NCBI GenBank assembly: GCA_963725155.1
Contig: CAVRXU010000002.1
Span: 62,001 to 126,000, forward strand
Direction: 5' to 3'
Length of the DNA: 64,000 nt
Source of the DNA: DATDAH01 sp963725155
Lineage (GTDB): Bacteria > Actinomycetota > Acidimicrobiia > Acidimicrobiales > DATDAH01
This document shows, in pieces, positions 1 through 6,392 of the stretch (its first letter is position 1; every line of letters starts with the position of its first letter). The translations under genes and the position numbers were made by a program. The notes beneath the pieces were generated by a model. It was not told where the DNA came from. It did no database searches and saw only the letters and a list, made by a program, of their open reading frames with translations.

Positions 1-1
1 C

Positions 2-463
2 GGGTCCGATGACTCAGCGACCGACGCCGCGCTGGAATCCGACAACACGTTCGCGGCCGGCGGGGGCGACGCCGAGGACGGCGACGACGCGGCGGCGTTC
101 GACGACACCGAGACCCTCAGGCTCGGAGCGGTGGCGGACGACGAGGCCCTGCGCAACGCCCTCGTGGCCGCGGGGGCGGTCGACCGGTCCGCCCTCAACA
201 CCCAGGACAGCGGCAGCGTGACCACCACCGACACGACCATCGGCTCCCTCCCGGAAGCCGCCCCCGTGCCCGGCGAGAGCGACGACTGTCAGATCCGCCT
301 CGAGGAGGCCAACCCGTCCCTCGACGGCCGACTGGTCAAGGCCTCGGCCACCTTCGCCGGCGACCCCGCCGTGGTCTACGTCTTCGGCACCGCCGATGGC
401 GGGCGCCAGGTGACTGTGGTCGCGGCCGACACCTGCGTCACCCTGGCCTCGTTCCCCCTCTGA
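2..463 (+). CDS. C-terminal part of a possible anti-sigma factor (5' end outside window)
   Basis: The frame is open from the first complete codon of the window and ends with TGA at 461-463, so the gene starts upstream. The visible part is a very acidic, Ala/Asp/Thr-rich linker followed by a small C-terminal domain (about residues 85-153) with two cysteines (DDCQIRL and ADTCVTL) that could form a disulfide. I do not recognise the domain by motif. In mycobacteria the gene just upstream of trxB is the anti-sigma factor of SigM, and the acidic linker plus small extracytoplasmic domain would fit such a protein. The functional call therefore rests on synteny only; the reading frame itself is well supported. 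Confidence 0.5.
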   Translation, partial: GSDDSATDAALESDNTFAAGGGDAEDGDDAAAFDDTETLRLGAVADDEALRNALVAAGAVDRSALNTQDSGSVTTTDTTIGSLPEAAPVPGESDDCQIRLEEANPSLDGRLVKASATFAGDPAVVYVFGTADGGRQVTVVAADTCVTLASFPL

Positions 464-547
464 CCGCTCGCCACCCTCGGTCCGCCGCCGACCGCTGACG
501 ACGCTCGGCAGGGACCGACCCCGGGCCGCCCGTTAGGCTCGACGGCC

Positions 548-871
548 ATGGCCGCGCCCACCCGTCCGACCGTCCCCGGGCCCCCGGAGGACTGGGCCGA
601 CCAGGCGGCCGACACCGTCGTCAAGGTCGTCGACACCGTCCGCGAGAAGACCACGGGGCCCGTTCTCACCGCGGCTCGGGCCATTGTCTACGGCCTCATC
701 GGCTTCTTTGCCGCCCTCGTCGCCCTGATCCTTCTCACCATCGCCCTCGTCCGCATCGTCGACGTCTACCTTCCCGGTGCGGTGTGGTCGGCCTACCTGC
801 TCATCGGCCTGCTGTTCACCATGGGCGGACTGCTGGTGTGGCGCAAGCGCTACGCCCCCGAGGCGCCCTGA
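548..871 (+). CDS. small two-helix membrane protein (phage-holin-III/DUF-like)
   Basis: A 107-residue protein with a short Pro-rich N-terminus, an amphipathic stretch (residues 20-40) and two clear hydrophobic helices (about 46-70 and 78-98), ending with a basic WRKRYAPEAP tail. Small proteins of this layout are common beside trxB in actinobacteria and resemble the putative actinobacterial holin-III superfamily, but no lysis function is implied. The start ATG follows the preceding stop by 84 nt. The next transcription unit (trxB) has its own promoter beginning 5 bp after this stop codon. Function unknown. Confidence 0.6.
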   Translation: MAAPTRPTVPGPPEDWADQAADTVVKVVDTVREKTTGPVLTAARAIVYGLIGFFAALVALILLTIALVRIVDVYLPGAVWSAYLLIGLLFTMGGLLVWRKRYAPEAP

Positions 872-875
872 GCGG

Positions 876-901
876 GGAATGTCCGATGGCCCGGCACCGT
901 T
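876..901 (+). promoter_or_regulatory. SigR/SigH-type (disulfide-stress) promoter of trxB
   Basis: GGAAT at 876-880 and GTT at 899-901 are separated by exactly 18 nt, matching the published SigR consensus of Streptomyces (GGAAT-N18-GTT) and the related mycobacterial SigH consensus. The same arrangement, including the extended GGGAATGTC, occurs before trxA. Transcription would begin near 908, just before the first unit of the leader repeat array, giving a leader of about 260 nt before trxB. The match is seen directly; use by a SigR-type sigma factor is inferred. Confidence 0.75.
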
Positions 902-911
902 GCCGAAGCCG

Positions 912-1172
912 GACCCCATCAGAGAGAAGGCACATGACGCGGCTATGGCCACCGGCTCCACCAGACGGCGGCCATCCCGCCCTGAGGAAGAAGCACATGA
1001 CCGCTGACGGCGGCCATCCCGTCCTGAGGAAGAAGGCATATGACACAGGTGGGGCCACCGGTTCCAGCGGACAGCCACCATCCCGCCCTGGGAGAGAAGG
1101 CATATGACGCGAGTGGGGCCATCGCCCCCACCAGGTGGCCACAATCCCGCCCCGAGAGAGAAGGCACATGAC
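912..1172 (+). repeat. five-copy array of the trxB ribosome-binding-site/start-codon module
   Basis: Five imperfect copies of a module reading roughly ATCCCGCCCTGAGAGAAGG-CAYATGAC lie head to tail; their ATGs are at 934, 997, 1040, 1104 and 1168, the last being the true trxB start. Spacing is 63, 43, 64 and 64 bp, and the spacers are also related (GGGGCCACCGG...CCACC). Each copy carries an AGAAGG-type ribosome-binding site. The ATG at 934 opens a 57-codon frame whose TGA (1105-1107) overlaps the ATG at 1104. The ATG at 1040 opens a 43-codon frame whose TGA (1169-1171) overlaps the trxB ATG. All copies lie inside the predicted trxB leader. Confidence 0.8.
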
Positions 1173-2124
1173 CGCTGACGTCCGTGAGGTCATCATCATC
1201 GGCTCCGGTCCCGCCGGGCTGACGGCGGCCGTCTACACGGCCCGGGCCAACCTGCGCCCCTTGGTCCTCGAAGGCGAGCCGTCCTCCACCAGCGACCAGC
1301 CCGGGGGCCAGCTCATGCTGACCACCGACGTCGAGAACTACCCCGGCTTCCCCGAAGGGGTCATGGGCCCCGAGCTCATGATGCGCTTCCGGGAGCAGGC
1401 CGTGCGCTTCGAGGCCGACGTCCGCACCGAGAAGGTGACGAAGGTCGACCTGAGCGAGCGCCCGTTCAAGGTCTGGGTCGGTGACCCCGACGCCCCCGAG
1501 CCCACGTACCTGGGCGAATCGATCATCGTGTCGACGGGCGCGCAATCCAAGATGCTGGGCCTCGGCGAGGAGCGCCTGATCGGCCACGGTGTCTCGACCT
1601 GCGCGACCTGCGACGGCTTTTTCTTCCGGGACCATCACATCGTGGTGGTCGGCGGCGGCGACTCCGCCGTCGAGGAGGCCATGTTCCTGTCCAAGTTCGC
1701 CGACACGGTGACCCTCGTGCACCGCCGGGACGAGCTTCGGGCCTCCAAGATCATGCAGGACCGGATCCACGCCAACCCCAAGGTCCGCTTCCAGTGGAAC
1801 TCGGCGGTCGACGAGGTGGTGGGCGACACCACCGTCGAGGCCGTGGTCGTCAAGGACGTGGCCAGTGGCGAGCTCACCCGCCTGGACGTGACCGGGCTCT
1901 TCGTGGCCATCGGCCACACGCCCAACACCGGGCTCTTCGAAGGCCAGCTGGACATGGAGGACTCGGGCTACCTGATCACCGGACCGGGCACCGCCACCAA
2001 CGTCGAAGGCGTGTTCGCCTGCGGCGATGTCCAGGACCACACCTACCGACAGGCCATCACCGCCGCCGGCTCGGGCTGCATGGCCGCCATCGACGCCGAA
2101 CGTTGGCTCGAGGCCCAGGCCTGA
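1168..2124 (+). CDS. trxB: thioredoxin reductase (NADPH), TrxB
   Basis: Flavoprotein that passes electrons from NADPH to thioredoxin in the cytoplasm. The 318-residue chain has the N-terminal FAD-binding GSGPAG (residues 12-17), the redox-active CATC disulfide (145-148) followed by DG, the NADPH-binding GGGDSA (162-167) with HRRDE (185-189), and the C-terminal FAD signature GVFACGDVQD. Length is normal for the family. The frame continues 33 nt further upstream to a GTG at 1135, but ATG 1168 is preceded by GAGAGAAGG and matches the family start. trxA lies 83 nt downstream with its own promoter. Regulation by a SigR-type sigma factor and by the repeated leader is suggested by sequence. Confidence 0.97.
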   Translation: MTADVREVIIIGSGPAGLTAAVYTARANLRPLVLEGEPSSTSDQPGGQLMLTTDVENYPGFPEGVMGPELMMRFREQAVRFEADVRTEKVTKVDLSERPFKVWVGDPDAPEPTYLGESIIVSTGAQSKMLGLGEERLIGHGVSTCATCDGFFFRDHHIVVVGGGDSAVEEAMFLSKFADTVTLVHRRDELRASKIMQDRIHANPKVRFQWNSAVDEVVGDTTVEAVVVKDVASGELTRLDVTGLFVAIGHTPNTGLFEGQLDMEDSGYLITGPGTATNVEGVFACGDVQDHTYRQAITAAGSGCMAAIDAERWLEAQA

Positions 2125-2151
2125 CCCGCCGACGCGGGGCCGTACGGCCCG

Positions 2152-2177
2152 GGAATGTCACTCCCCGTGCGTAGGTT
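2152..2177 (+). promoter_or_regulatory. SigR/SigH-type promoter of trxA
   Basis: GGAAT at 2152-2156 and GTT at 2175-2177 are separated by exactly 18 nt, the same spacing as the element before trxB. The predicted start point (about 2184) would give a short leader holding the trxA ribosome-binding site AAGGAGA (2193-2199). A perfect 14-bp palindrome GGGCCGTACGGCCC (2137-2150) directly abuts the -35 element and may be a weak trxB terminator or an operator. Confidence 0.75.
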
Positions 2178-2207
2178 GGACGGGGTCGAACCAAGGAGAC
2201 TCTTTCA

Positions 2208-2534
2208 ATGGCAGAAGGCATCAGCGAGCTCACCGACGCCACCTTCGACGAGGAGATCGGCGGCGCAGACGGCCCCGTGCTCGTCGACTTCTGGGCCGAG
2301 TGGTGCGGTCCCTGCAAGATGATCGCCCCCGTCCTCGAGGAGATCGCGTCCGAGCACGACTCGCTTCGCATCGCCAAGCTCAACGTGGACGACAACCCCG
2401 ACGCCGCCCGCCGCTACGGCGTGATGAGCATCCCGACGATGATCGTCTTCAAGGACGGTCAGGAGGCCAAGCGCCTCATCGGGGCCAAAGGCAAGGGTCA
2501 GATGGTCCAGGAGCTGTCCGAGTACCTGGCCTGA
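2208..2534 (+). CDS. trxA: thioredoxin
   Basis: A 108-residue cytoplasmic thiol-disulfide oxidoreductase with the canonical active site WCGPC (W32-C36), preceded by VLVDFWAE and followed by the conserved cis-proline region (SIPTMIVFKDG). It is kept reduced by TrxB, whose gene is immediately upstream. ATG 2208 sits 8 nt after AAGGAGA. Both trx genes carry the same promoter type, so they probably respond together to disulfide stress while being transcribed separately. A strong hairpin terminator follows. Confidence 0.97.
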   Translation: MAEGISELTDATFDEEIGGADGPVLVDFWAEWCGPCKMIAPVLEEIASEHDSLRIAKLNVDDNPDAARRYGVMSIPTMIVFKDGQEAKRLIGAKGKGQMVQELSEYLA

Positions 2535-2551
2535 CCCGACCACGATCTGAC

Positions 2552-2585
2552 CACGGGCCGCCGTCCTCCGGGACGGCGGCCCGTG
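2552..2585 (+). terminator. hairpin terminator after trxA
   Basis: A perfect 15-bp stem (CACGGGCCGCCGTCC at 2552-2566 and its complement at 2571-2585) encloses a 4-nt loop, starting 17 nt after the trxA stop. There is no T-run, as is usual for high-GC actinobacteria. The stem also covers a GTG at 2583, which argues against using that codon as the start of the next gene. Confidence 0.75.
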
Positions 2586-2639
2586 TCGCGCCCGCTCCCC
2601 TGGTGGCGTTCAGGCCCTGCGGTTGGTAGGAAGCCTGCC

Positions 2640-3638
2640 GTGCCCGAACCCGCTGACGCCGGCCTCCCCCTCGGCCGTGGCGCGCGGGGCGAGGGGGTAC
2701 GGGACGTGCAACGGCGTCTCGGCGCCCTCGGCCACGACCTGGCCGACGACCCCGCCGGTGACTTCGGCGCCACCACCGAGGCAACCGTGGCCGCCTTCCA
2801 GGCCCAGCGGGGCCTGCCCCGTGACGGGATCGTGGGGCCGGTGACCTGGGCCGCCCTGGTCGAGGCCGGGTGGCGCCTGGGCGACCGGTTCCTCTATCAC
2901 CGCACCCCCATGCAGCGGGGCGATGACGTGGCCGAGCTGCAGTCCAGCCTCGGCGCCCTCGGTTTCGATGCCGGGCGGGTCGACGGGATCTGTGGGCCGG
3001 ACACGGCCCGGGCACTGGAGGAGTTCCAGCGCAACAGCGGCCTGACCCCGGATGGGATCTGCGGTCCTGACTCGGTCTCCGCCCTGCGCCGTCTGGCCGG
3101 GCGACGGGCCGGCCCGACGAGCGTGGCCCAGGCCCGCGAAGCCCATGCCCTGCGGGACGCGCCGCGCCACCTGGGCGAGCGCAGGATCGCCATCGGAGAC
3201 CCGGGGACCCTCGATGCCCTGGCCGACCGGGTCTGCCGGCTGCTCACCGACGCCGGGGCCCTGGTCACCGTCCTGCACGCCGCCGACGGTTCGACCCAGG
3301 CCCGGGAGGCCAACGACCTGGCCGCTGAGCTCTACGTCGGCCTCCGTCTGGTGGCCGAGCCGAGTTGCCATCTCTCGTTCTACGCCACCGAGGGCTTCGA
3401 GTCCGTCGGCGGGCGCCGGCTGGCCGAGCTCGGCGCCAAGGAACTGAGAACAGTTCTCGACGTGGAGCCGTCGGTCCAGGGCATGCGCCTCCCCGTGCTC
3501 CGGGAGACCAAGATGCCGGCGGTCCTCTGCGAGCTCGGGCCCGTGGACGAGGTCGTGGTCCACTCCGCCGATCTGGCCGGGGCACTCACCCGCGGCATCG
3601 CCACGTGGGTCGAACACCGACTGGACGGCACCCTTTAG
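2640..3638 (+). CDS. CwlM-like protein: two peptidoglycan-binding domains and a degenerate amidase domain
   Basis: A 332-residue protein with two PG_binding_1 repeats (about residues 14-70 and 85-145, each ending in a DGI-GP segment) and a C-terminal Amidase_3 fold (about 170-330). The amidase half lacks recognisable zinc ligands: the usual DPGHGG is replaced by IGDPGT and the SIHAN strand by GLRLVAEPS, while the final Glu survives in LCELG. It is therefore probably not an active hydrolase. In mycobacteria the syntenic CwlM is essential and controls peptidoglycan precursor synthesis (MurA) rather than cutting the wall, and this gene sits in the same place. GTG 2640 is chosen because TAGGAAG lies 6 nt upstream. 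Convergent with parB. Confidence 0.8.
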   Translation: MPEPADAGLPLGRGARGEGVRDVQRRLGALGHDLADDPAGDFGATTEATVAAFQAQRGLPRDGIVGPVTWAALVEAGWRLGDRFLYHRTPMQRGDDVAELQSSLGALGFDAGRVDGICGPDTARALEEFQRNSGLTPDGICGPDSVSALRRLAGRRAGPTSVAQAREAHALRDAPRHLGERRIAIGDPGTLDALADRVCRLLTDAGALVTVLHAADGSTQAREANDLAAELYVGLRLVAEPSCHLSFYATEGFESVGGRRLAELGAKELRTVLDVEPSVQGMRLPVLRETKMPAVLCELGPVDEVVVHSADLAGALTRGIATWVEHRLDGTL

Positions 3639-3734
3639 CGCCTGAGCAGCCCGTTTAGTGGTCGTCTGCGCGCGGAGAGTGGCACTTCGCCTTGACCGCC
3701 CCTCAACCCTCGACCTCAACCTCGACCTCGGGGG

Positions 3735-3767
3735 TTATCCACAAGCTGTGGCTAAACCTGTGGTCAA
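3735..3767 (+). promoter_or_regulatory. DnaA-box cluster between cwlM-like gene and parB
   Basis: A perfect DnaA box TTATCCACA (3735-3743) is followed in inverted orientation by TGTGGCTAA (3747-3755) and TGTGGTCAA (3759-3767), each two mismatches from the consensus. The core TCCACAAGCTGTGG here recurs exactly just upstream of dnaA. The cluster lies in a convergent intergenic gap, so it is not an obvious promoter element. It could titrate DnaA or be an accessory origin element. The boxes are seen directly; the role is inferred. Confidence 0.6.
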
Positions 3768-3815
3768 CGGCGGTTCGCCCCGGAATACCGGGCTTCTGAA
3801 CGGGGGTGGACGAGC

Positions 3816-4685
3816 TCAGTCGCCGGCGATGATGATCCGGTAGAGCCGCTCGAGATCGTCAAGATCGGCGAACTCGACCACGACCTTGCCCCGCTTGGCC
3901 CCGGTCTGGACCGCTACACGAGTGTCGAGGTGACTCGACAGCAACTCCTCCAACTCCAGGAGGGCAGCGGGGCGGGTCGTGCCTGGCTCCGGAGGTCGGT
4001 CGGGGCCCTTCGGGGGAGCTGGGGCCCCCTCCTTCACTGCCTGCTCCACCTGCCGGACCGACCAGCCCTCGGCCACGGCCTGCTCGGCCAGACGCTGCTG
4101 CTCGACCCGGTCCTCCACACCGAGCAGGGCCCGGGCGTGAGCGGCCGCGAGTCGGCCGTCGATGAGCAGGCCCTGGATGGCCGGAGGCAGGTTCAGGAGG
4201 CGAAGGGTGTTGGCGACCGATGGCCGGCTCTTGCCCACCCGCTGGGCCAACTGCTGCTGGGTGAACCCGAAGTCGTCGATGAGCTGCTGGTAGGCCGCGG
4301 CCTCCTCCAGCGCGTTCAGGTCCTGACGGTGGAGGTTCTCGATCACGGCGTGCTCGAGGGCGGAGACGTCCCGTACCTCCCGCACGATGGCCGGGATGAC
4401 GGTGAGACCGGCCTGCTGGGCCGCCCGCCAGCGCCGCTCCCCCGCGATCAGCTGGTACGCGCCGTCACCGTCCGGCCGGACCAGGACGGGCTGCAGGACA
4501 CCGACCTGCTCGATGGAATCAGCCAGGGCGGCGATGCCGGCGTCGTCGAACTCGGACCGGGGTTGGAAGGGGTTGGGGACGATCGAGTCCATGGGCAGTT
4601 CCTGGAAGCTGGCACCCAGTTCCTCTGCTGCATCTTCGGGGATCAGGGCGCCCAGGCCCCGGCCCAAGCCACTACGCCGCGCCAC
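3816..4685 (-). CDS. parB: chromosome partitioning protein ParB
   Basis: A 289-residue centromere-binding protein of the ParABS chromosome segregation system. It has the N-terminal CTPase/ParB domain with GERRWRA (residues 82-88) and ENLHRQDLN (116-124), the helix-turn-helix TQQQLAQRVGKSRPSVANTL (142-160), and a C-terminal dimerisation domain ending at residue 289. Its start overlaps the end of parA by 14 nt, so the two are translated from one operon. No canonical parS (TGTTTCACGTGAAACA) was found by eye in the window; the palindrome at 5737-5788 is the only candidate nearby. Confidence 0.95.
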   Translation of the reverse strand: MARRSGLGRGLGALIPEDAAEELGASFQELPMDSIVPNPFQPRSEFDDAGIAALADSIEQVGVLQPVLVRPDGDGAYQLIAGERRWRAAQQAGLTVIPAIVREVRDVSALEHAVIENLHRQDLNALEEAAAYQQLIDDFGFTQQQLAQRVGKSRPSVANTLRLLNLPPAIQGLLIDGRLAAAHARALLGVEDRVEQQRLAEQAVAEGWSVRQVEQAVKEGAPAPPKGPDRPPEPGTTRPAALLELEELLSSHLDTRVAVQTGAKRGKVVVEFADLDDLERLYRIIIAGD

Positions 4686-5547
4686 GGTTGGCCACCTCCT
4701 CAGCCAGGCGCCGGTACGCCCAGGCCCCTCGGGACTTCGGATCGAACGTGGTGATGGGCTGCCCGTAGGACGGCGCCTCGGACAGGCGCACCGTGCGGGG
4801 GATGACCGTGTCGGTCACCTTGGCCCCCAGGTGCTCGCGTACGTCCGTGGCCACGTCCTCGGCCAACGTCGTACGGGCGTCGTACATCACCAGGACCACG
4901 GTGCTGACCTCCAGCGTGGGGTTCAGGGCCTTCTGGACCAGCTCGACGTTGCGCAGGAGCTGGCCGAGGCCCTCGAGGGCGTAGTACTCGCACTGGATGG
5001 GGACCAGGACCTCCCCCACCGCGGCGAAGGCGTTGAGGGTGAGCAGGCCGAGGGACGGTGGGCAATCGATGAGGACGTAGTCGTAGTCGTCCTTCACCGG
5101 GGCCAAGGCCGTGCGCAGCCGCAGCTCCCGAGACATGGCCGACACCAGCTCGATCTCGGCGCCGGCCAGGTCCAGGCTGGCGGGGGCCACGAACAGGTTG
5201 CGGACCTCGCTGGGCTCGATGCAGTCCTCGATGGGCACGTCGTCCAGGAGCACGTCGTACATCGTGGCCTCGAGCTCTCGGATGTTCAGGCCGAGGCCCG
5301 TGCTGGCGTTGCCCTGGGGATCGAGATCGACGACGAGGACCCGCAGTCCGCGTTCGGCCAGGCCGGCGCCCAGGTTGACCGCGGTTGTCGTCTTGCCCAC
5401 GCCGCCCTTCTGGTTGGCCACGGCGATGACCCGGGGGTTCCGCGGCTTGGGCAGGGGGACCGTCAGGTCGGGCTGGTACTCCTTGGCGTCCACTCGTTCG
5501 TCGTCGTCATCCGCACGCGCGCGCTTGCGACCACGGGTCCTCGCCAT
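4672..5547 (-). CDS. parA: chromosome partitioning ATPase ParA
   Basis: A 291-residue deviant Walker ATPase that drives ParB-bound origins apart on the nucleoid. KGGVGKT (residues 47-53) is the Walker A motif; DLDPQGNASTGLG and the VLIDCPPSLGLLT segment are the switch regions. The N-terminus carries a basic/acidic extension (RGRKRARADDDDER) before the ATPase core. Three in-frame ATGs exist; the one at 5547 is chosen because AGGAAGG lies about 9 nt upstream, whereas the ATG at 5556 directly abuts that sequence. Upstream is a 244-nt gap with a large palindrome. Confidence 0.95.
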   Translation of the reverse strand: MARTRGRKRARADDDDERVDAKEYQPDLTVPLPKPRNPRVIAVANQKGGVGKTTTAVNLGAGLAERGLRVLVVDLDPQGNASTGLGLNIRELEATMYDVLLDDVPIEDCIEPSEVRNLFVAPASLDLAGAEIELVSAMSRELRLRTALAPVKDDYDYVLIDCPPSLGLLTLNAFAAVGEVLVPIQCEYYALEGLGQLLRNVELVQKALNPTLEVSTVVLVMYDARTTLAEDVATDVREHLGAKVTDTVIPRTVRLSEAPSYGQPITTFDPKSRGAWAYRRLAEEVANRGAA

Positions 5548-5736
5548 CGGCGCCATCCTTCCTGTTCGGCCACCCAAACGCAAGGACCCTCGACCTCAGT
5601 CAACGAGAAGACGGGCCTTGTCGCCATCATCCGTGGACGGACATGTGGGCAGTGGCGCTCCAACCGGAGGTCCTCGAACTCGCCCGAAGGAGAGCGTCTC
5701 GCCGGCGCAGGGCGGGTGTGACAGGACCGGCGGCGT

Positions 5737-5788
5737 GTTTCCCGATGAACAACGACTTCCCAGACGAAGACGTTGTTTATCGGGAAAC
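5737..5788. repeat. 52-bp near-perfect palindrome upstream of parA
   Basis: GTTTCCCGATGAACAACG (5737-5754) pairs with CGTTGTTTATCGGGAAAC (5771-5788) over 18 positions with one G-T wobble; an A-A mismatch and a further CTTC/GAAG pairing leave a 6-nt loop. It starts 3 nt beyond the rsmG stop and lies about 190 bp before parA. It may terminate rsmG, but there is no T-run on the minus strand. Each arm also resembles a degenerate parS sequence (12 of 16 positions), so a ParB- or regulator-binding role is possible. The rest of the 5548-5791 gap shows no gene. Confidence 0.75.
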
Positions 5789-5791
5789 TTT

Positions 5792-6379
5792 TCAGAAGAG
5801 CGGGGAGCGAACCGGGACTCCCGGGCGGCGTGGGTAGGACTTCGGACTCAAGCGAGCCTGTGCCAATTCCGCCACGACGTAACCGTTCACGACCCGGACA
5901 ACCGCGGCCGAAAGGCCGAGTGGGGTCAGTCCCGCCTCCGGCCACCGGTCCCCGCCGTCGGGTGGCTCGCTCACGAGTAGCCGGCCGCCGACCCGGAGCA
6001 GAGGAGCAGCGCACTCGGCGACGACGGCCGGGGGCCCGAACGCCCGGGCGGTCACGACATCGGCGGTCGCCCGGTACGCCGGATTCCGGCCGACGTCCTC
6101 CGCGCGGGCGTGGATCACGTCGACCCGATCAGCCAGCCCCAATCGCCGGCAGGCGGAGACCAGGTGATCGGCCCGCCGGAGCTGCCTCTCGAGCAGGACC
6201 CAAGTCCACGTCGGTGTGGCGAGAGCACAGGGGAGGGCGGGAAGTCCGCCCCCGCTGCCCAGGTCGAAAACGACACCGGGACCTTCACCCAGCAAGTGGG
6301 TGAAGGCCCCGGCATGACGAAGTTGGTCATCGAGTGGACCCTGACCGATCCAACCGAAGCCCTGGGCCTCGGTCAGCAC
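5792..6379 (-). CDS. rsmG: 16S rRNA (guanine-N7)-methyltransferase RsmG
   Basis: A 195-residue SAM-dependent methyltransferase expected to methylate G527 (E. coli numbering) of 16S rRNA. The SAM-binding motif I DLGSGGGLPALPCA lies near residues 39-52, followed by LLERQLRRADHL and TARAFGPPAVVAECAAPLL. The start is GTG 6379, the first start codon in the frame, 13 nt after the jag stop. RsmG (GidB) sits between jag and parA in most actinobacteria, as here. Confidence 0.92.
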   Translation of the reverse strand: MLTEAQGFGWIGQGPLDDQLRHAGAFTHLLGEGPGVVFDLGSGGGLPALPCALATPTWTWVLLERQLRRADHLVSACRRLGLADRVDVIHARAEDVGRNPAYRATADVVTARAFGPPAVVAECAAPLLRVGGRLLVSEPPDGGDRWPEAGLTPLGLSAAVVRVVNGYVVAELAQARLSPKSYPRRPGVPVRSPLF

Positions 6380-6392
6380 GGCGGTCAGGGTC

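Noticed and set aside
912..1172. CRISPR-like regular repeats
   Set aside because: Spacing is uneven (63/43/64/64), repeats are imperfect, spacers are themselves related, each repeat contains a ribosome-binding site and ATG, and no cas genes are present.
2583..2639. Earlier GTG start (2583) for the CwlM-like gene
   Set aside because: It lies inside the trxA terminator stem and has no ribosome-binding site; GTG 2640 has TAGGAAG 6 nt upstream.
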